From positions 1,495,839-1,559,838 of the forward strand of contig NZ_DS022272.1 of the NCBI RefSeq assembly GCF_000153705.1: DNA of 64,000 nt, in the 5' to 3' direction. The stretch is from Fulvimarina pelagi HTCC2506 (lineage in GTDB: Bacteria; Pseudomonadota; Alphaproteobacteria; Rhizobiales; Rhizobiaceae). A model generated the notes under the pieces. It searched no databases. It was not told the origin of the DNA and saw only the letters and a program-made list of their open reading frames with translations. How positions within the stretch are numbered: the first letter of the stretch is position 1; each line of letters starts with the position of its first letter. This document shows, piece after piece, positions 47,255 through 56,638 of this stretch. The translations under genes were made by a program, and so were the position numbers.

Positions 47255-49333
47255 CTAACGCTGCCCCGACCTAAGCTCACCCGGCACGGCGATGTCGAAG
47301 ATCGGCTCCATTCGGTGCCGAGGGTCGAGTTTGTCGGCGCGCGATGCGAGACCATGCGCCGTCTTCTCCCAGGCATGCGGATTCTTGAACAGCTGGAATA
47401 GCCCGCGGTAGGCGGCGACTGACACACACAGCCAATAGATCGGAACGAACGGCAGCCACTTCACGCAAGGGCGTAGCTCGGAGGTGCCCATTCCCCGAAG
47501 TGTCAGCGCAAGAAAGCTGAGATACCCGCCGACGAAGATCGCAAGATCGAGAACGAGGAGCGCTGTTGCGGAGGTCCGCTCCCAACCTGTCGACCACTGC
47601 AGCCAGATCGTAAAACCGATCAGGCCGAACGCCAGCGGAAGCAGAAGCGCTGCAGTGATCATGCCATGGAAGAGCAACTGAAAAACGACGAAGCGTTTGA
47701 CGCCGAGTTCCCGCATCAGAAGCATCGGATGGCGCATGTGTACGGCATAAGTCTGAACCCAGCCCTTGAGCCATCGTGTCCTTTGCGGCACCCAGACCGA
47801 AACGGTCTCGGGGGCGTCTTCGAGGGTTGGCGAGGAGATCGTCTCGATGTCGTAGCCCGCCCGTTTCAAGCGCATCCCGAGATCGGCGTCCTCGGTCACA
47901 TTATGCGAGTCCCAACCGCCGACCTCGCGCAATACCGCGACCTTGAAATGATTGCTTGTGCCCCCGAGCGGGATGGGAAGACGGTGCCTGGCCAGCCAAG
48001 GCAGGAAAGCCCGAAACAGGCCTGCATATTCCATCGCGAAGATCGATGTCAGCCAGTTCCGGTCTCCGTTGCGAATGACAAGAGGCGCCTGAAGGCAGGC
48101 GAGCCTCGCGTCTGAGGCGCGATATCGGTCGTATGCTTCCTCCAACTGCCCGGGATGCGGCTCGTCTTCGGCATCATAGAGAACGAGAAAATCACCTGCC
48201 ACGATGGGCAGAACATGATTGAGGGCTTTTGGCTTCGTTCTCGGATTGCCGGGCGGCACGAGGATCACCCGATACTGCAGCTTGCCCTCGGTATGCTTCC
48301 GGCAGAGTGCAACCGTCGCATGATCGTCCGCTTCGCAAACGAGGAAAACCTCGAGGCAGGATTTTGGCCATTTCAGATTGTCGAGTGCGGAAACCAGACG
48401 GGCTACAACCTCCGTTTCTTTGTGGAGCGCGACGACCACCGAGTAGATCGGCGCAGGTCGAGTTCCCCCACCTTTGTTCGGACCGCTTTTCAGCTCAGAT
48501 GCGATCGTTCCATCCTGCCTTCCGAAGGCGGCAACGGAGCGTAGGCATATCCAGAGGATGAAGCAGAAGGCACTCAGCAGGTGAAAGGTCATCGCGACCT
48601 GCCAAAATGACGACATCACCCACCAGACAAGCACGAAGGCCATGGCACCCATTGCGAACCCCTGCCATCCAGTCAGGACTGCGCGGGCCGACTTTTCGGG
48701 GCTGGCAGCGGAGAGGCTCAACGTCGCTTTGGCGAAGCGGTCATCGTCACTCTTGGCCGCTTCAATATCGCGAATGGCAGAGAGTGTCGCAACGCGACAA
48801 TTGCGAGCTAGCAACGGACGTTCTTGCAGCGCACGGACGATGGCCGACAGCTGTTCGATCTTCGGTCGAAGAAAGATCTTTGTCTCCAACCTCGAATCGC
48901 AGGTCCATAGTGCTCCGGTGAACGGCGGAGTGGCGTGTCCTGTTGCCGCGACGACTTCGTCGTTCTTCTGCGGAAGTTCGAAGCCGAGGCCCAGTTGCTC
49001 TGCAACACAATGGGCATAGTCACGTTCGGAAATGCGCCCGTTGAAAATCAGTTCACGGGCGATGTCCGTCCCGTTCCTACGCGCTACTGCCCATGCTTCC
49101 CGTGCCTCGTCATCCGAAAGGCCCAGACGCGAGATAAGCGCCTTGACGACCGGCTCGGAGAGCGGCTCGAAACTTTCAGCAACGGCGGGGCTGCCCGATA
49201 TCTTCTGAAGATCAACGAGCCCGTCCGGACCGCGCCTTGGCCTCTCGCTTGAACCCGGTGAAATGATCTTGCGGCCTGTTGCAGCAAGAGACTCGACAAC
49301 ATCAACCGAATATACCACCGATGCCCCCACCAT
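47255..49333 (-). CDS. Membrane glycosyltransferase family 2 with N-terminal GspE/MshEN-like domain
   Basis: About 692 residues from the ATG at 49333 (an upstream ATG at 49411 would overlap the divergent gene). Residues 55-130 look like a GspE/MshEN N-domain (VKALISRLGLSDDEAREAW, then IFNGRISERDYAHCVAEQLG). Two membrane helices (about 220-265) precede the GT2 catalytic domain with YSVVVALHKE, LYDAEDEPHPGQ, NVTEDADLGMRLKRAGYD and the QRTRWLKGW motif; three to four more helices follow. Processive polysaccharide synthases share this layout. Product unknown. MshEN domains often bind c-di-GMP, but the key motif is not clearly intact here. Confidence 0.85.
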   Translation of the reverse strand: MVGASVVYSVDVVESLAATGRKIISPGSSERPRRGPDGLVDLQKISGSPAVAESFEPLSEPVVKALISRLGLSDDEAREAWAVARRNGTDIARELIFNGRISERDYAHCVAEQLGLGFELPQKNDEVVAATGHATPPFTGALWTCDSRLETKIFLRPKIEQLSAIVRALQERPLLARNCRVATLSAIRDIEAAKSDDDRFAKATLSLSAASPEKSARAVLTGWQGFAMGAMAFVLVWWVMSSFWQVAMTFHLLSAFCFILWICLRSVAAFGRQDGTIASELKSGPNKGGGTRPAPIYSVVVALHKETEVVARLVSALDNLKWPKSCLEVFLVCEADDHATVALCRKHTEGKLQYRVILVPPGNPRTKPKALNHVLPIVAGDFLVLYDAEDEPHPGQLEEAYDRYRASDARLACLQAPLVIRNGDRNWLTSIFAMEYAGLFRAFLPWLARHRLPIPLGGTSNHFKVAVLREVGGWDSHNVTEDADLGMRLKRAGYDIETISSPTLEDAPETVSVWVPQRTRWLKGWVQTYAVHMRHPMLLMRELGVKRFVVFQLLFHGMITAALLLPLAFGLIGFTIWLQWSTGWERTSATALLVLDLAIFVGGYLSFLALTLRGMGTSELRPCVKWLPFVPIYWLCVSVAAYRGLFQLFKNPHAWEKTAHGLASRADKLDPRHRMEPIFDIAVPGELRSGQR

Positions 49334-49378
49334 CGCGGTCTCATCGAAAAACGCCGAACAGACCGCTGAGGTTGAAGA

Positions 49379-50275
49379 ATGCGCGGAATCAAAGAAAAGA
49401 TGTACATCCAAATACGCGAGATTTGCGACCTTGCGTCGCGTATTCGCCTACTTTTCGTCTTATGTGTCGCAATTACGGCATCGGCCGGTCCGTCGAGAAG
49501 CCAGGACGTCAACCTCCCGAGCTTCATCGATCAGCGCCAGCGCCTCACTCAGCCCGAACTTCCGGATTTGTCACGCCTTCGGTTTCTCACGGCGACCGAT
49601 TACCCGCCCTTCAATTTTCTCGATGCCCGTGGACGCCTCGTCGGTTTCAACATCGACCTCACCCGCGCAATATGCGTCGAGCTCGATGTCCTGCCGATCT
49701 GCCAAATCGAAGCTTTGCCCTTCGGCGAACTCCAGGAAGCGTTGCTCGAAAAACGCGGAGAGGCGATCATCGCCGGCATTGCCATTGACCCACAAAGCCG
49801 CAACCGGCTTTCATTTTCACAGTCCTATCTGCGCTTTCCGGCGCGCTTCGTCACGCGTAAGGAAGATCCGATCGCGGCCCCTATCGCAGCCAACCTTTCA
49901 GGTCGGGTGATCGGATTGGACGGTGGCAGCGCTCATGAAGCGATGTTTCGCGCCTTTTTTCCTGATGCCCAGGCCCGGGTCTTCGACGACCGCACGACCG
50001 CCCTCGATGCCGTAAAATCCGGCGAGGTGGACGCCTATTTCGGAGACGGGATCAGCCTCTCGTTCTGGCTCGAAAGCCCAAGAGCCGACGGTTGCTGCAT
50101 GTTCTCCGACGGACCCTTCCTGTCGAACCAGTACCTCGGCGAAGGCCTCTCCGTAGCCGTGCGGGCAGAGGATTCCGAACTCGCCGAAGCCATCGACTAC
50201 GCGCTCGTACAGATCGTCGAAAACGGTACGTTCTCCGAACTTCTCCTGCGCTATTTCCCGGTCAATCCCTGGTAG
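49379..50275 (+). CDS. Periplasmic solute-binding protein family 3 (amino acid type), orphan
   Basis: 298 residues: signal sequence (hydrophobic stretch about 23-38, ending ASAGPSRS), then an SBP_bac_3 domain: RFLTATDYPPFNFLDARGRLVGFNIDL at the start, QEALLEKRGEAIIAGIAI, a second lobe with GRVIGLDGGSAHEAM and the C-terminal VQIVENGTFSELLLRYF. No ABC permease or ATPase is near. It is divergent from the glycosyltransferase gene with starts only 46 bases apart, so the two share a control region. Confidence 0.9.
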   Translation: MRGIKEKMYIQIREICDLASRIRLLFVLCVAITASAGPSRSQDVNLPSFIDQRQRLTQPELPDLSRLRFLTATDYPPFNFLDARGRLVGFNIDLTRAICVELDVLPICQIEALPFGELQEALLEKRGEAIIAGIAIDPQSRNRLSFSQSYLRFPARFVTRKEDPIAAPIAANLSGRVIGLDGGSAHEAMFRAFFPDAQARVFDDRTTALDAVKSGEVDAYFGDGISLSFWLESPRADGCCMFSDGPFLSNQYLGEGLSVAVRAEDSELAEAIDYALVQIVENGTFSELLLRYFPVNPW

Positions 50276-50301
50276 GCGGGTATGGCGACACTGTTCGAAA
50301 C

Positions 50302-50715
50302 TCAGTTCAGCCGGCGATAGCGCACGCGAGCCGAATGCTCGATCGCCCCGGACGTCAGGCGGTCCATGTCGAAGGCATCGCGCAGAATTTCCAGTAGCCT
50401 CAATTCGGCCTGCGTAGCGTGGACATCCGCCGAGATCACTTCGACGGCGAGCGCATAGGCCGTTTCGTAGAGACGGGTCGGAACTTTCGCGATCAGGTTT
50501 TCGACAATCGCGTCGATGCCGTCGTCGGCAGAGAGCATCCTGGCGTTCTGATCGGCGATTTCGGGAAGCCGCTCGCGAGCGAAGCCCTCGAAGACCGGCA
50601 GGAAGGAGATCAGCTCATCGACTTCCCTCAACTCCTTGTCGCTGATTGCACCGTCTGCCGCCGCCGCAGCCAGCATCAGCTGGATCAGAGCATCCTGAGC
50701 ATGTCCGTCGGACAT
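50302..50715 (-). CDS. TerB-like protein
   Basis: 137 residues of the TerB/DjlA-N helical family: [22 protein letters not shown] at the start with the typical acidic metal-binding position (ADGAISDKE), then the second helical half [30 protein letters not shown]. TerB domains occur in tellurite resistance operons, but stand-alone copies are common housekeeping proteins of unknown role. The ATG at 50715 is chosen for family fit. It is convergent with the binding-protein gene and divergent from lysK. Confidence 0.85.
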   Translation of the reverse strand: MSDGHAQDALIQLMLAAAAADGAISDKELREVDELISFLPVFEGFARERLPEIADQNARMLSADDGIDAIVENLIAKVPTRLYETAYALAVEVISADVHATQAELRLLEILRDAFDMDRLTSGAIEHSARVRYRRLN

Positions 50716-50944
50716 CGGCTTCCCCTTCTTCCCGGCCGCCCTTGACGGCTCCAAGCTAGGGAACGAAGCTGAAGCGCACAAGGTCGCGTGCTGCCAGATC
50801 GCGCGGCAGCGGCTCTCCTGCCAGATTTGCTTCCCCGTTCGGTTTCTCATAAGCCCGTGCGCGAAGCACGGACCGGGCCGCCGTTTTCAACGGCTCTCTT
50901 CGGCGTTCGCGCTCTTCCAACGAAAACCGGACGAACAGACTGCC

Positions 50945-52585
50945 ATGAATCCGCCCGTCACTTCGCACCTTGCCGAACTCGCGCTCCAGTCGAACGCCTG
51001 GCCCTTCGAAGAGGCCCGCAAGCTTCTGAAACGGTTCGAGGCGGAAGGAATGCCGGAAACGGTGCTGTTCGAAACTGGCTACGGCCCATCTGGCTTGCCG
51101 CATATAGGCACCTTCGGCGAGGTCGCCCGGACGACCATGGTGCGTCACGCGTTCTCCGTTTTGACCGAAGGCAAGGTCGCCACCAAACTCATTTGCTTTT
51201 CCGACGATATGGACGGTCTTCGCAAGGTGCCGGAGAACATTCCGAACCGGGAGATGATGCTCCAGCATCTCGGCAAGCCGCTGTCGCGCATTCCGGACCC
51301 GTTCTCGAACGAATACCCATCCTTCGCCGCGCATAACAATGCTCGGCTGCGCTCCTTCCTGGACACGTTCGGCTTCGAATACGAGTTCGCTTCCGCTACC
51401 GATTACTACGCCTCTGGCCGCCTCGATGATACTCTTCTCAAGATGCTTGCGGTCTACGACGACGTGATGGAGATCATCTTGCCGACGCTCGGCCCCGAGC
51501 GCCGGGAGACCTATTCACCCTTCCTGCCGGTCCATCCGGTCACCGGAGTGGTGCTTCAGGTACCGATGGTCGATCGGAACGTCGAGAAGGGCACAATCAC
51601 ATATCTGGATCCAGACACCCGCGAGCAGATGGAAACGCCTGTCACAGGCGGTGCGGTGAAGTGCCAGTGGAAGGCAGACTGGGCGCTGCGCTGGGCGGCC
51701 CTCGGGGTCGATTACGAGATGGCCGGCAAGGATCTCATCGACTCGGTGAACCTTTCCTCGAAGATCTGCCGCGCCCTCGGATGCCCGCCGCCGGAAGGCT
51801 TCAACTACGAGCTCTTCCTCGACGACGGCGGCCAGAAGATCTCCAAGTCGAAAGGCAACGGCCTGACAATCGACGAATGGCTCACCTACGCCTCGCCGAA
51901 GAGCCTGTCCTTCTACATGTTCAATAAGCCGAAGGCGGCCAAGAAGCTCTATTTCGACGTGATCCCGAAGGCGGTCGATGACTACTATCAGTTCGTCTCG
52001 GCCTATCAGCGGCAGGAGCCGAAGCAGCAGCTTCAAAACCCGGTCTGGCACATCCATTCGGGCAATCCGCCGACCGAGGGCATCAAGGTGCCCTTCGCGA
52101 TGCTGCTCAATCTCGTCTCGGCTTCAAACGCCTCCAATGCGGAAACCCTGTGGGGCTTCATTTCGCGCTATTATCCGGGCGTGACGCCGGCGAGCGATCC
52201 CGAACTCGACCAAATCGTCAGTTATGCGATCCGCTACTACGACGACTTCGTCAAACCGACGAAGCGCTTCCGCGCGCCGGACGCCGTCGAGCGCGATGCC
52301 CTTCAAAAGTTCGACTCCAAGCTGGCCGACCTGCCGGCCGACGCCGATGCGGCGACGATCCAGAACGCCCTCCTCGACGTAGCTCGGCCGATCGAGCGCT
52401 ATCAGGATGCAAAGAAAACGGGCCCCGACGGCGGACCGGGCGTTTCCGGCGAATGGTTTCAGGCGCTCTATCAGGTCCTACTCGGCCAGGAGAAGGGACC
52501 GCGGTTCGGCTCCTTCATCGCACTCTACGGGATTGCCGAGACCCGCAAGATGATCGCGGATGCCCTCGCCGGCAAATTTTCTTGA
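50945..52585 (+). CDS. lysK: Lysine--tRNA ligase, class I (archaeal type)
   Basis: Charges tRNA-Lys. The 546-residue protein belongs to class I LysRS, found in archaea, spirochaetes and many alphaproteobacteria, not the class II enzyme of most bacteria. HIGH-like motif: [15 protein letters not shown] (about residues 45-59); KMSKS-like motif: [12 protein letters not shown] (about 297-308). The middle has the Rossmann insert with Cys-containing [15 protein letters not shown]. It is divergent from the TerB gene, and its end faces the thermonuclease-fold gene. Confidence 0.96.
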   Translation: MNPPVTSHLAELALQSNAWPFEEARKLLKRFEAEGMPETVLFETGYGPSGLPHIGTFGEVARTTMVRHAFSVLTEGKVATKLICFSDDMDGLRKVPENIPNREMMLQHLGKPLSRIPDPFSNEYPSFAAHNNARLRSFLDTFGFEYEFASATDYYASGRLDDTLLKMLAVYDDVMEIILPTLGPERRETYSPFLPVHPVTGVVLQVPMVDRNVEKGTITYLDPDTREQMETPVTGGAVKCQWKADWALRWAALGVDYEMAGKDLIDSVNLSSKICRALGCPPPEGFNYELFLDDGGQKISKSKGNGLTIDEWLTYASPKSLSFYMFNKPKAAKKLYFDVIPKAVDDYYQFVSAYQRQEPKQQLQNPVWHIHSGNPPTEGIKVPFAMLLNLVSASNASNAETLWGFISRYYPGVTPASDPELDQIVSYAIRYYDDFVKPTKRFRAPDAVERDALQKFDSKLADLPADADAATIQNALLDVARPIERYQDAKKTGPDGGPGVSGEWFQALYQVLLGQEKGPRFGSFIALYGIAETRKMIADALAGKFS

Positions 52586-52597
52586 CGCCGATCAAGA

Positions 52598-53278
52598 CTA
52601 ACGCCAGAGCCCCCGCTTCGCCTGACGCGCTTCGTTTTCGAGTTCGGCATAGGGTCCTTCCGCCATTGCGCGGGCCCAACCGTTTGCAACGATCCATCTG
52701 GCAACATCTTCGCCGGCAAGCGTACAGGTCGAGGTGACAGTCTCGTTGCGTTCACCGAAGTCGCTTGGCGTCATGCACTCCACAGAGCGGCCTCGCAAAT
52801 AGGCGCGGAGGGCCGTCCGGGCCTGCGCGCCGCAAGGCCACGATCGGCCGCCGCTGTCGCAGCGCGCGTCGGCATCAGGTGCGTCTATGCCAGGCAGCAC
52901 GACAGTTGCTTGTCCGATCTTCAAACGCCCCGCATCGACCGCGACCGGCCGCGGCAGAAGTCGACGCTTGATCGGATCGGGTTCGTTCTCTGGCGCCGCG
53001 AGATCTGAAAGCGGCTTGCGTGGCGCAACCCGGCGAAGCGGTTCCTCGTCTCTCTGTCGGCCATAGACGGTTCGTGCCTCCCTCACGGGCTGGGAAGTGC
53101 CGACTTCATTCCCGTCCTCCGTCGGGCTCGTCTCAATCTGTCCGTCTTTGGGATCGTCAGCACCTTGTTCGACGGTTTCCAGATGCACGGGCGGTGTGTC
53201 GGGAACGAGGAGCAAGAGCCCGGCGGCCAGAACGAGGAGGCCGATAGCGGTGATGAGGCTGGAGACGGCCTTTCGCAT
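52598..53278 (-). CDS. Thermonuclease-fold protein (SNase-like), membrane anchored, probably non-catalytic
   Basis: 226 residues: one N-terminal membrane helix (about 8-25), an acidic/Arg-rich linker, then an SNase-like domain from about 110: VVLPGIDAPDADARCDSGG, RSWPCGAQARTALRAYLRG, and CTLAGEDVARWIVANGWARAMAEGPY near the end. Residues that form the nuclease centre of staphylococcal nuclease (Glu in GVEKYG, Arg partners) are not apparent; instead there are paired Cys. It is common in Rhizobiales. Located 12 bases after the S24 regulator gene on the same strand, so the two are likely cotranscribed. Confidence 0.82.
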   Translation of the reverse strand: MRKAVSSLITAIGLLVLAAGLLLLVPDTPPVHLETVEQGADDPKDGQIETSPTEDGNEVGTSQPVREARTVYGRQRDEEPLRRVAPRKPLSDLAAPENEPDPIKRRLLPRPVAVDAGRLKIGQATVVLPGIDAPDADARCDSGGRSWPCGAQARTALRAYLRGRSVECMTPSDFGERNETVTSTCTLAGEDVARWIVANGWARAMAEGPYAELENEARQAKRGLWR

Positions 53279-53290
53279 CGCGGCCGACGC

Positions 53291-53947
53291 TTATTGGGTA
53301 GCCCATACGATGCGCGCAAGCCAGTCGATCTCCTCGACGGCGAACTGGCGCAACGGGAAGTCAGGATTCAGCGAAGAGAGTTCGATCGTGCGCGCAGTCT
53401 GGCGCTGAAGAATTTTCGCCATCACCTCGCCCTCGCGCGTCTTCACGACAACCCGGTCGCCGCGCCGTACGGAAGCCGTCGGCGATACCACGATACGATC
53501 ACCCTCCCGGTAGAGCGGCTCCATCGAACGGCCGGACACTTCGAGCGCATACATCGGTTCGTCCTTTCCATCGGGAAGCGTAATCTCGTCCCAGCCGTGA
53601 CCGGCCGGAAATCCCGCATCGTCGAAGAACCCACCGCCTCCAGCTTCCGCCAAACCGAGCAGTGGAACCGAAACCGGTTTTGAGCGAACTTTCGAGTCCG
53701 ATTCCGCATCGTCACCGGACACGAGCTGTGCGAAGTCGCCAAAGGACGAGTTCACCGCTTCGAAAATCTTGGAAAGCGATTCGGTGGAGGGCCAGCGGGG
53801 TCGCCCATCGGTGCTTTGCCGCTTGGACTTGTTGAACGTTGTCGGGTCGAGGCCAGCCTTTCTGGCGAGCCCGGATGGCGTAAGGCCGTTGCGCTTCGCC
53901 AAAGCGTCGATCGCCGACCAGATCTCGTCGTGTGAAAACATGGGCAT
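53291..53947 (-). CDS. XRE-type regulator with S24 (LexA-like) peptidase domain
   Basis: 218 residues: N-terminal helix-turn-helix (about 8-60; LAKRNGLTPSGLARKAGLDP), then the S24 fold with catalytic Ser in EVSGRSMEPLYREGD (about 133) and catalytic Lys in GEVMAKILQ (about 172). The hinge has an Ala-Gly (GLAEAGGGG) that could be a cleavage point as in LexA/CI, though the family also has uncleaved members. Related to repressors that respond to DNA damage or phage. Autoregulation is suggested by a dyad 18-33 bases upstream. An ATG at 53941 is an alternative start. Confidence 0.88.
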   Translation of the reverse strand: MPMFSHDEIWSAIDALAKRNGLTPSGLARKAGLDPTTFNKSKRQSTDGRPRWPSTESLSKIFEAVNSSFGDFAQLVSGDDAESDSKVRSKPVSVPLLGLAEAGGGGFFDDAGFPAGHGWDEITLPDGKDEPMYALEVSGRSMEPLYREGDRIVVSPTASVRRGDRVVVKTREGEVMAKILQRQTARTIELSSLNPDFPLRQFAVEEIDWLARIVWATQ

Positions 53948-54292
53948 CGTTGTCAGCGTCGCAAAAGGAAAATTATCCTTCTTTCATAGACTCTCGTACA
54001 GCTCTTGTCCACAAAATTAGCCTCAAAATGCCCTGTAGGCCGGCAAACCTAACTCGCCATCGTAAGGAAATTACATTCCGCAGTAGGAAACAGACCGAGG
54101 TTGCTCGTCGCAAACCAGACATCGCTCTGATCGTGCGAAAAGAACCAGCATCTCAAGAGAAGCCTCTATTACCGCGCGTCTTGTCTAAAGCCGTTTGTCG
54201 TCTGCGGCGTATCGGCTGTTCGAGACCTAGCAGGCACCTTTGCAGGGAACTTGCTTCCAAGGGAGGCATTCAAGGCGAAGACCCCGCCAGAC
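53948..54292. other. Divergent control region of S24 regulator and YihY gene
   Basis: 345 bases without a gene. Contents: AAGGA-N6-TCCTT at 53965-53980, a DnaA-box-like TTGTCCACA at 54005-54013, and GTAA-N5-TTAC at 54062-54074. Long Arg/Ser-rich open frames here lack any support. Confidence 0.55.
53965..53980. promoter_or_regulatory. Inverted repeat AAGGA-N6-TCCTT upstream of S24 regulator
   Basis: A 5-base dyad around an AT-rich centre (AAATTA), 18 bases before the regulator's ATG. Placement fits an autoregulatory operator for a dimeric HTH protein. No functional data can be drawn from sequence. Confidence 0.4.
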
Positions 54293-55372
54293 ATGAATTC
54301 GGCAGGAGAAGGGATATTCGGAAACGCGATGGTCGGACGGTTCAGCCCTTATACAAACGAAGAAACGCGAAGGCGTGCGAGTGAACCCGGCCGCGGCCGT
54401 GATGCGGAAGGACCACTCGATATTCCACTGAAAGGCTGGAAGGACATCGGCCTCAGACTCTACTCCTCCTTCTTCGAGGACCGGGTGATGCTGATCGCAG
54501 CTGGTGCGACTTTCTACCTGCTACTTGCTCTTTTTCCGGCCTTTGCCGTCTTCGTCTCGCTCTATGGCTTCGTCAGCGATCCCGCGACCATCTCCGATCA
54601 TATCGCCTTCATCGGCCAATTCCTGCCACAGGCCGGAACAGAGCTTCTGGAAAGTCAACTCGACACACTTGCCCGCCAGGACCCAGCCTCTCTCTCCGTC
54701 GGTTTCCTGACCGGATTTCTCTTTGCGATGTGGAGCGCCAACAATGGCATCAAGACGCTGTTCGAGGCGATGAACGTCGCCTACGGCGAGACTGAGCAGC
54801 GCAGCTTCCTGAAGCTCAACGCCGTCGCATTCTGCTTTACCATCGGCATGATCATCGTGGGCATAGTGCTCATCACGGCGATCGGCGTCATTCCCGCGAT
54901 CATGAAAATTCTCGGCCTGCAAACCTTCTCCGAGATCTTCATCGCTGCCCTGCGATGGCCGGTCGTCTTCCTCTTGATAGTGGCGGCGATTGCAGCGATC
55001 TATCGATACGGACCCAGCCGCAAGCGGGCTCGCTGGAAATGGGTGATCGGCGGTGCGTTCCTCACTGCCTTCGTCTGGCTCGTCGCTTCGATCAGCTTCT
55101 CTTGGTATCTCCAGAACTTCGCCAACTACAACGCGACATACGGCTCGCTCGGGGCGGTCATCGGCTTCATGATGTGGGTCTGGGTCTCTTCCGTCATCTT
55201 CATCATCGGCGCTGAAGTGAATGCCGAAATGGAGCATCAGACCGCCCACGATACGACTGCGTATCCACCCAGTCCTATCGGTGAGCGTGGCGCTCGCGTT
55301 GCCGACACACTAGGCCAAAGCGGGCGTAGGGTCGCCGAACCCACAGCCGAAAAGAAGGGTTTGTTCGGATAG
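54293..55372 (+). CDS. YihY/BrkB family membrane protein
   Basis: 359 residues: polar N-part (about 1-60), six membrane helices and a polar Gly/Arg-rich C-tail. Family features are GWKDIGLRLYSSFFEDRVMLIAAGATFYLLLALFPA (in two parts), the FAMWSANNGIKTLFEAMNVAYGE loop, YRYGPSRKRARWKWVIGGA and SWYLQNFANYNATYGSLGAVIGFMMWVWVSS near the end. YihY was once called RNase BN; transport of lipid or another substrate is more likely. The start could also be the ATG at 54329, which has a better ribosome site (GGAA). Confidence 0.92.
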   Translation: MNSAGEGIFGNAMVGRFSPYTNEETRRRASEPGRGRDAEGPLDIPLKGWKDIGLRLYSSFFEDRVMLIAAGATFYLLLALFPAFAVFVSLYGFVSDPATISDHIAFIGQFLPQAGTELLESQLDTLARQDPASLSVGFLTGFLFAMWSANNGIKTLFEAMNVAYGETEQRSFLKLNAVAFCFTIGMIIVGIVLITAIGVIPAIMKILGLQTFSEIFIAALRWPVVFLLIVAAIAAIYRYGPSRKRARWKWVIGGAFLTAFVWLVASISFSWYLQNFANYNATYGSLGAVIGFMMWVWVSSVIFIIGAEVNAEMEHQTAHDTTAYPPSPIGERGARVADTLGQSGRRVAEPTAEKKGLFG

Positions 55373-55477
55373 ACCGAGCGGCGCTGAGCACGCTTCCGGT
55401 CCCACACATTCAGCCTCGACCGGGAAGTCGAACACTCACGTAAATATAGGGGCGGCCGACATCAGGTTGCGGACCGT

Positions 55478-56638
55478 TCAGAGGGTGTCTGCGCCCACCT
55501 CTCCAGCCAAGGCATCCGCCGGTTCGCCGGTTCCGACATAGGTGCCATAGACATAACCTTCGCTTGCCTCGAACCGTACCTTGCACCACTCGCCACATTC
55601 CATGACCGTGAGCGGAGCGCCTTCGGACAGCACGGTCAGGATTCCAGCGTCCATCTCTGGCGCGTCGCGCATATTCACGTGCGTCTTCGCAAAGCCCGGC
55701 TGCCCGGCCTGAAATCTGCCGTCGGGAAGCTCGCCTATAGGCTTCGTACCGGCATCGGCAGTATCCGCATCTCGCGCAAGATCAGCTTTAAATGCCGGCA
55801 CCGGAACCTGCATTCCGCGTTCGCGCATTGGGGGCGCGATCGCTGCGGTAATGCGCTCATCGAGGCGAAGTGCTTGGACCTCTTCCGCAAATCCAGCAAG
55901 AAGACCAGGCCAGACCGTTCCGGTTTTCGCTTCGATCGCCTTGGCGCGATCAAGCAACGAAAGGACACTCGTCTCGTCCGACGCTGGCTTTATGCCACCC
56001 GTCACGAGGTCACCGTCGACGCCCGGTTTGACGCTCGCCGACTTGTCCCCCGGCAGGGTGGTACTCAGTCGCTCGACCGCGATTTTCGTTTCCGGCCCTC
56101 CCGACCGACGTGTCACTGTGATTTCGGCCTGTGCGCTCTTCTGAACCTCGGCGACCCCGAGTTCCCTCTCCGCAGGGGGGTCGATCGGTGCTTCGTGCCG
56201 TGCTTCGACGGGTTTTGATTTAACTATATCTGCGTCATCGCGCGAAAGCCGCGCAATCAGCCCGGCCACATCCGCGCGCTCTTCGCCGGCCGCATGCTCG
56301 CTCGCCGCGATATCGACGACTGCGTGACCAGCTATCGACTGCCGTTCCAGACCGATAAGGCTCGCAATCTGCGACCAGTTCGTCGCCAGTACGGCGCCAA
56401 CACCGATTATCGCAAACAGGCAGAACGCGCCGGCCATGAAACCGAAGATCGGATAGCGCTGCCAGATCGGTGCGGCCCGCGAAATATCTTCCGGCTCCTC
56501 GAAGAAGGATCGGCCCCACCGCTGATAGGACGGACCCGAGGTCCGTTGCAGTTCATACAAACTGCGACGGTTTCTCAGTCGATCCCGGATCATTTCCTCG
56601 TTCGGGCGGCTGTGCGCACCAGTCTTCGGCTCGTTCAT
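55478..56638 (-). CDS. SH3b domain membrane protein
   Basis: 386 residues. N-terminal cytosolic part rich in Arg/Glu (NRRSLYELQRTSGPSYQRW), one membrane helix (about 65-87), a long disordered periplasmic region of low complexity, and a bacterial SH3 domain at about 315-370 (THVNMRDAPEMDAGILTVLSEG, then GEWCKVRFEASEGYVYG). SH3b domains bind peptidoglycan or peptides. The domain contains two Cys (MECGEWC) that could form a disulfide. Start by ATG at 56638; gene alone on its strand. Confidence 0.82.
   Translation of the reverse strand: MNEPKTGAHSRPNEEMIRDRLRNRRSLYELQRTSGPSYQRWGRSFFEEPEDISRAAPIWQRYPIFGFMAGAFCLFAIIGVGAVLATNWSQIASLIGLERQSIAGHAVVDIAASEHAAGEERADVAGLIARLSRDDADIVKSKPVEARHEAPIDPPAERELGVAEVQKSAQAEITVTRRSGGPETKIAVERLSTTLPGDKSASVKPGVDGDLVTGGIKPASDETSVLSLLDRAKAIEAKTGTVWPGLLAGFAEEVQALRLDERITAAIAPPMRERGMQVPVPAFKADLARDADTADAGTKPIGELPDGRFQAGQPGFAKTHVNMRDAPEMDAGILTVLSEGAPLTVMECGEWCKVRFEASEGYVYGTYVGTGEPADALAGEVGADTL

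Noticed and set aside
54005-54013. DnaA box-like TTGTCCACA
   Set aside because: A single site with one mismatch to TTATNCACA; no cluster, so no origin claim.
53932-54384. 150-codon plus-strand frame before YihY
   Set aside because: Crosses the regulator start and the promoter region; Arg/Lys-rich with no pattern of a real protein.
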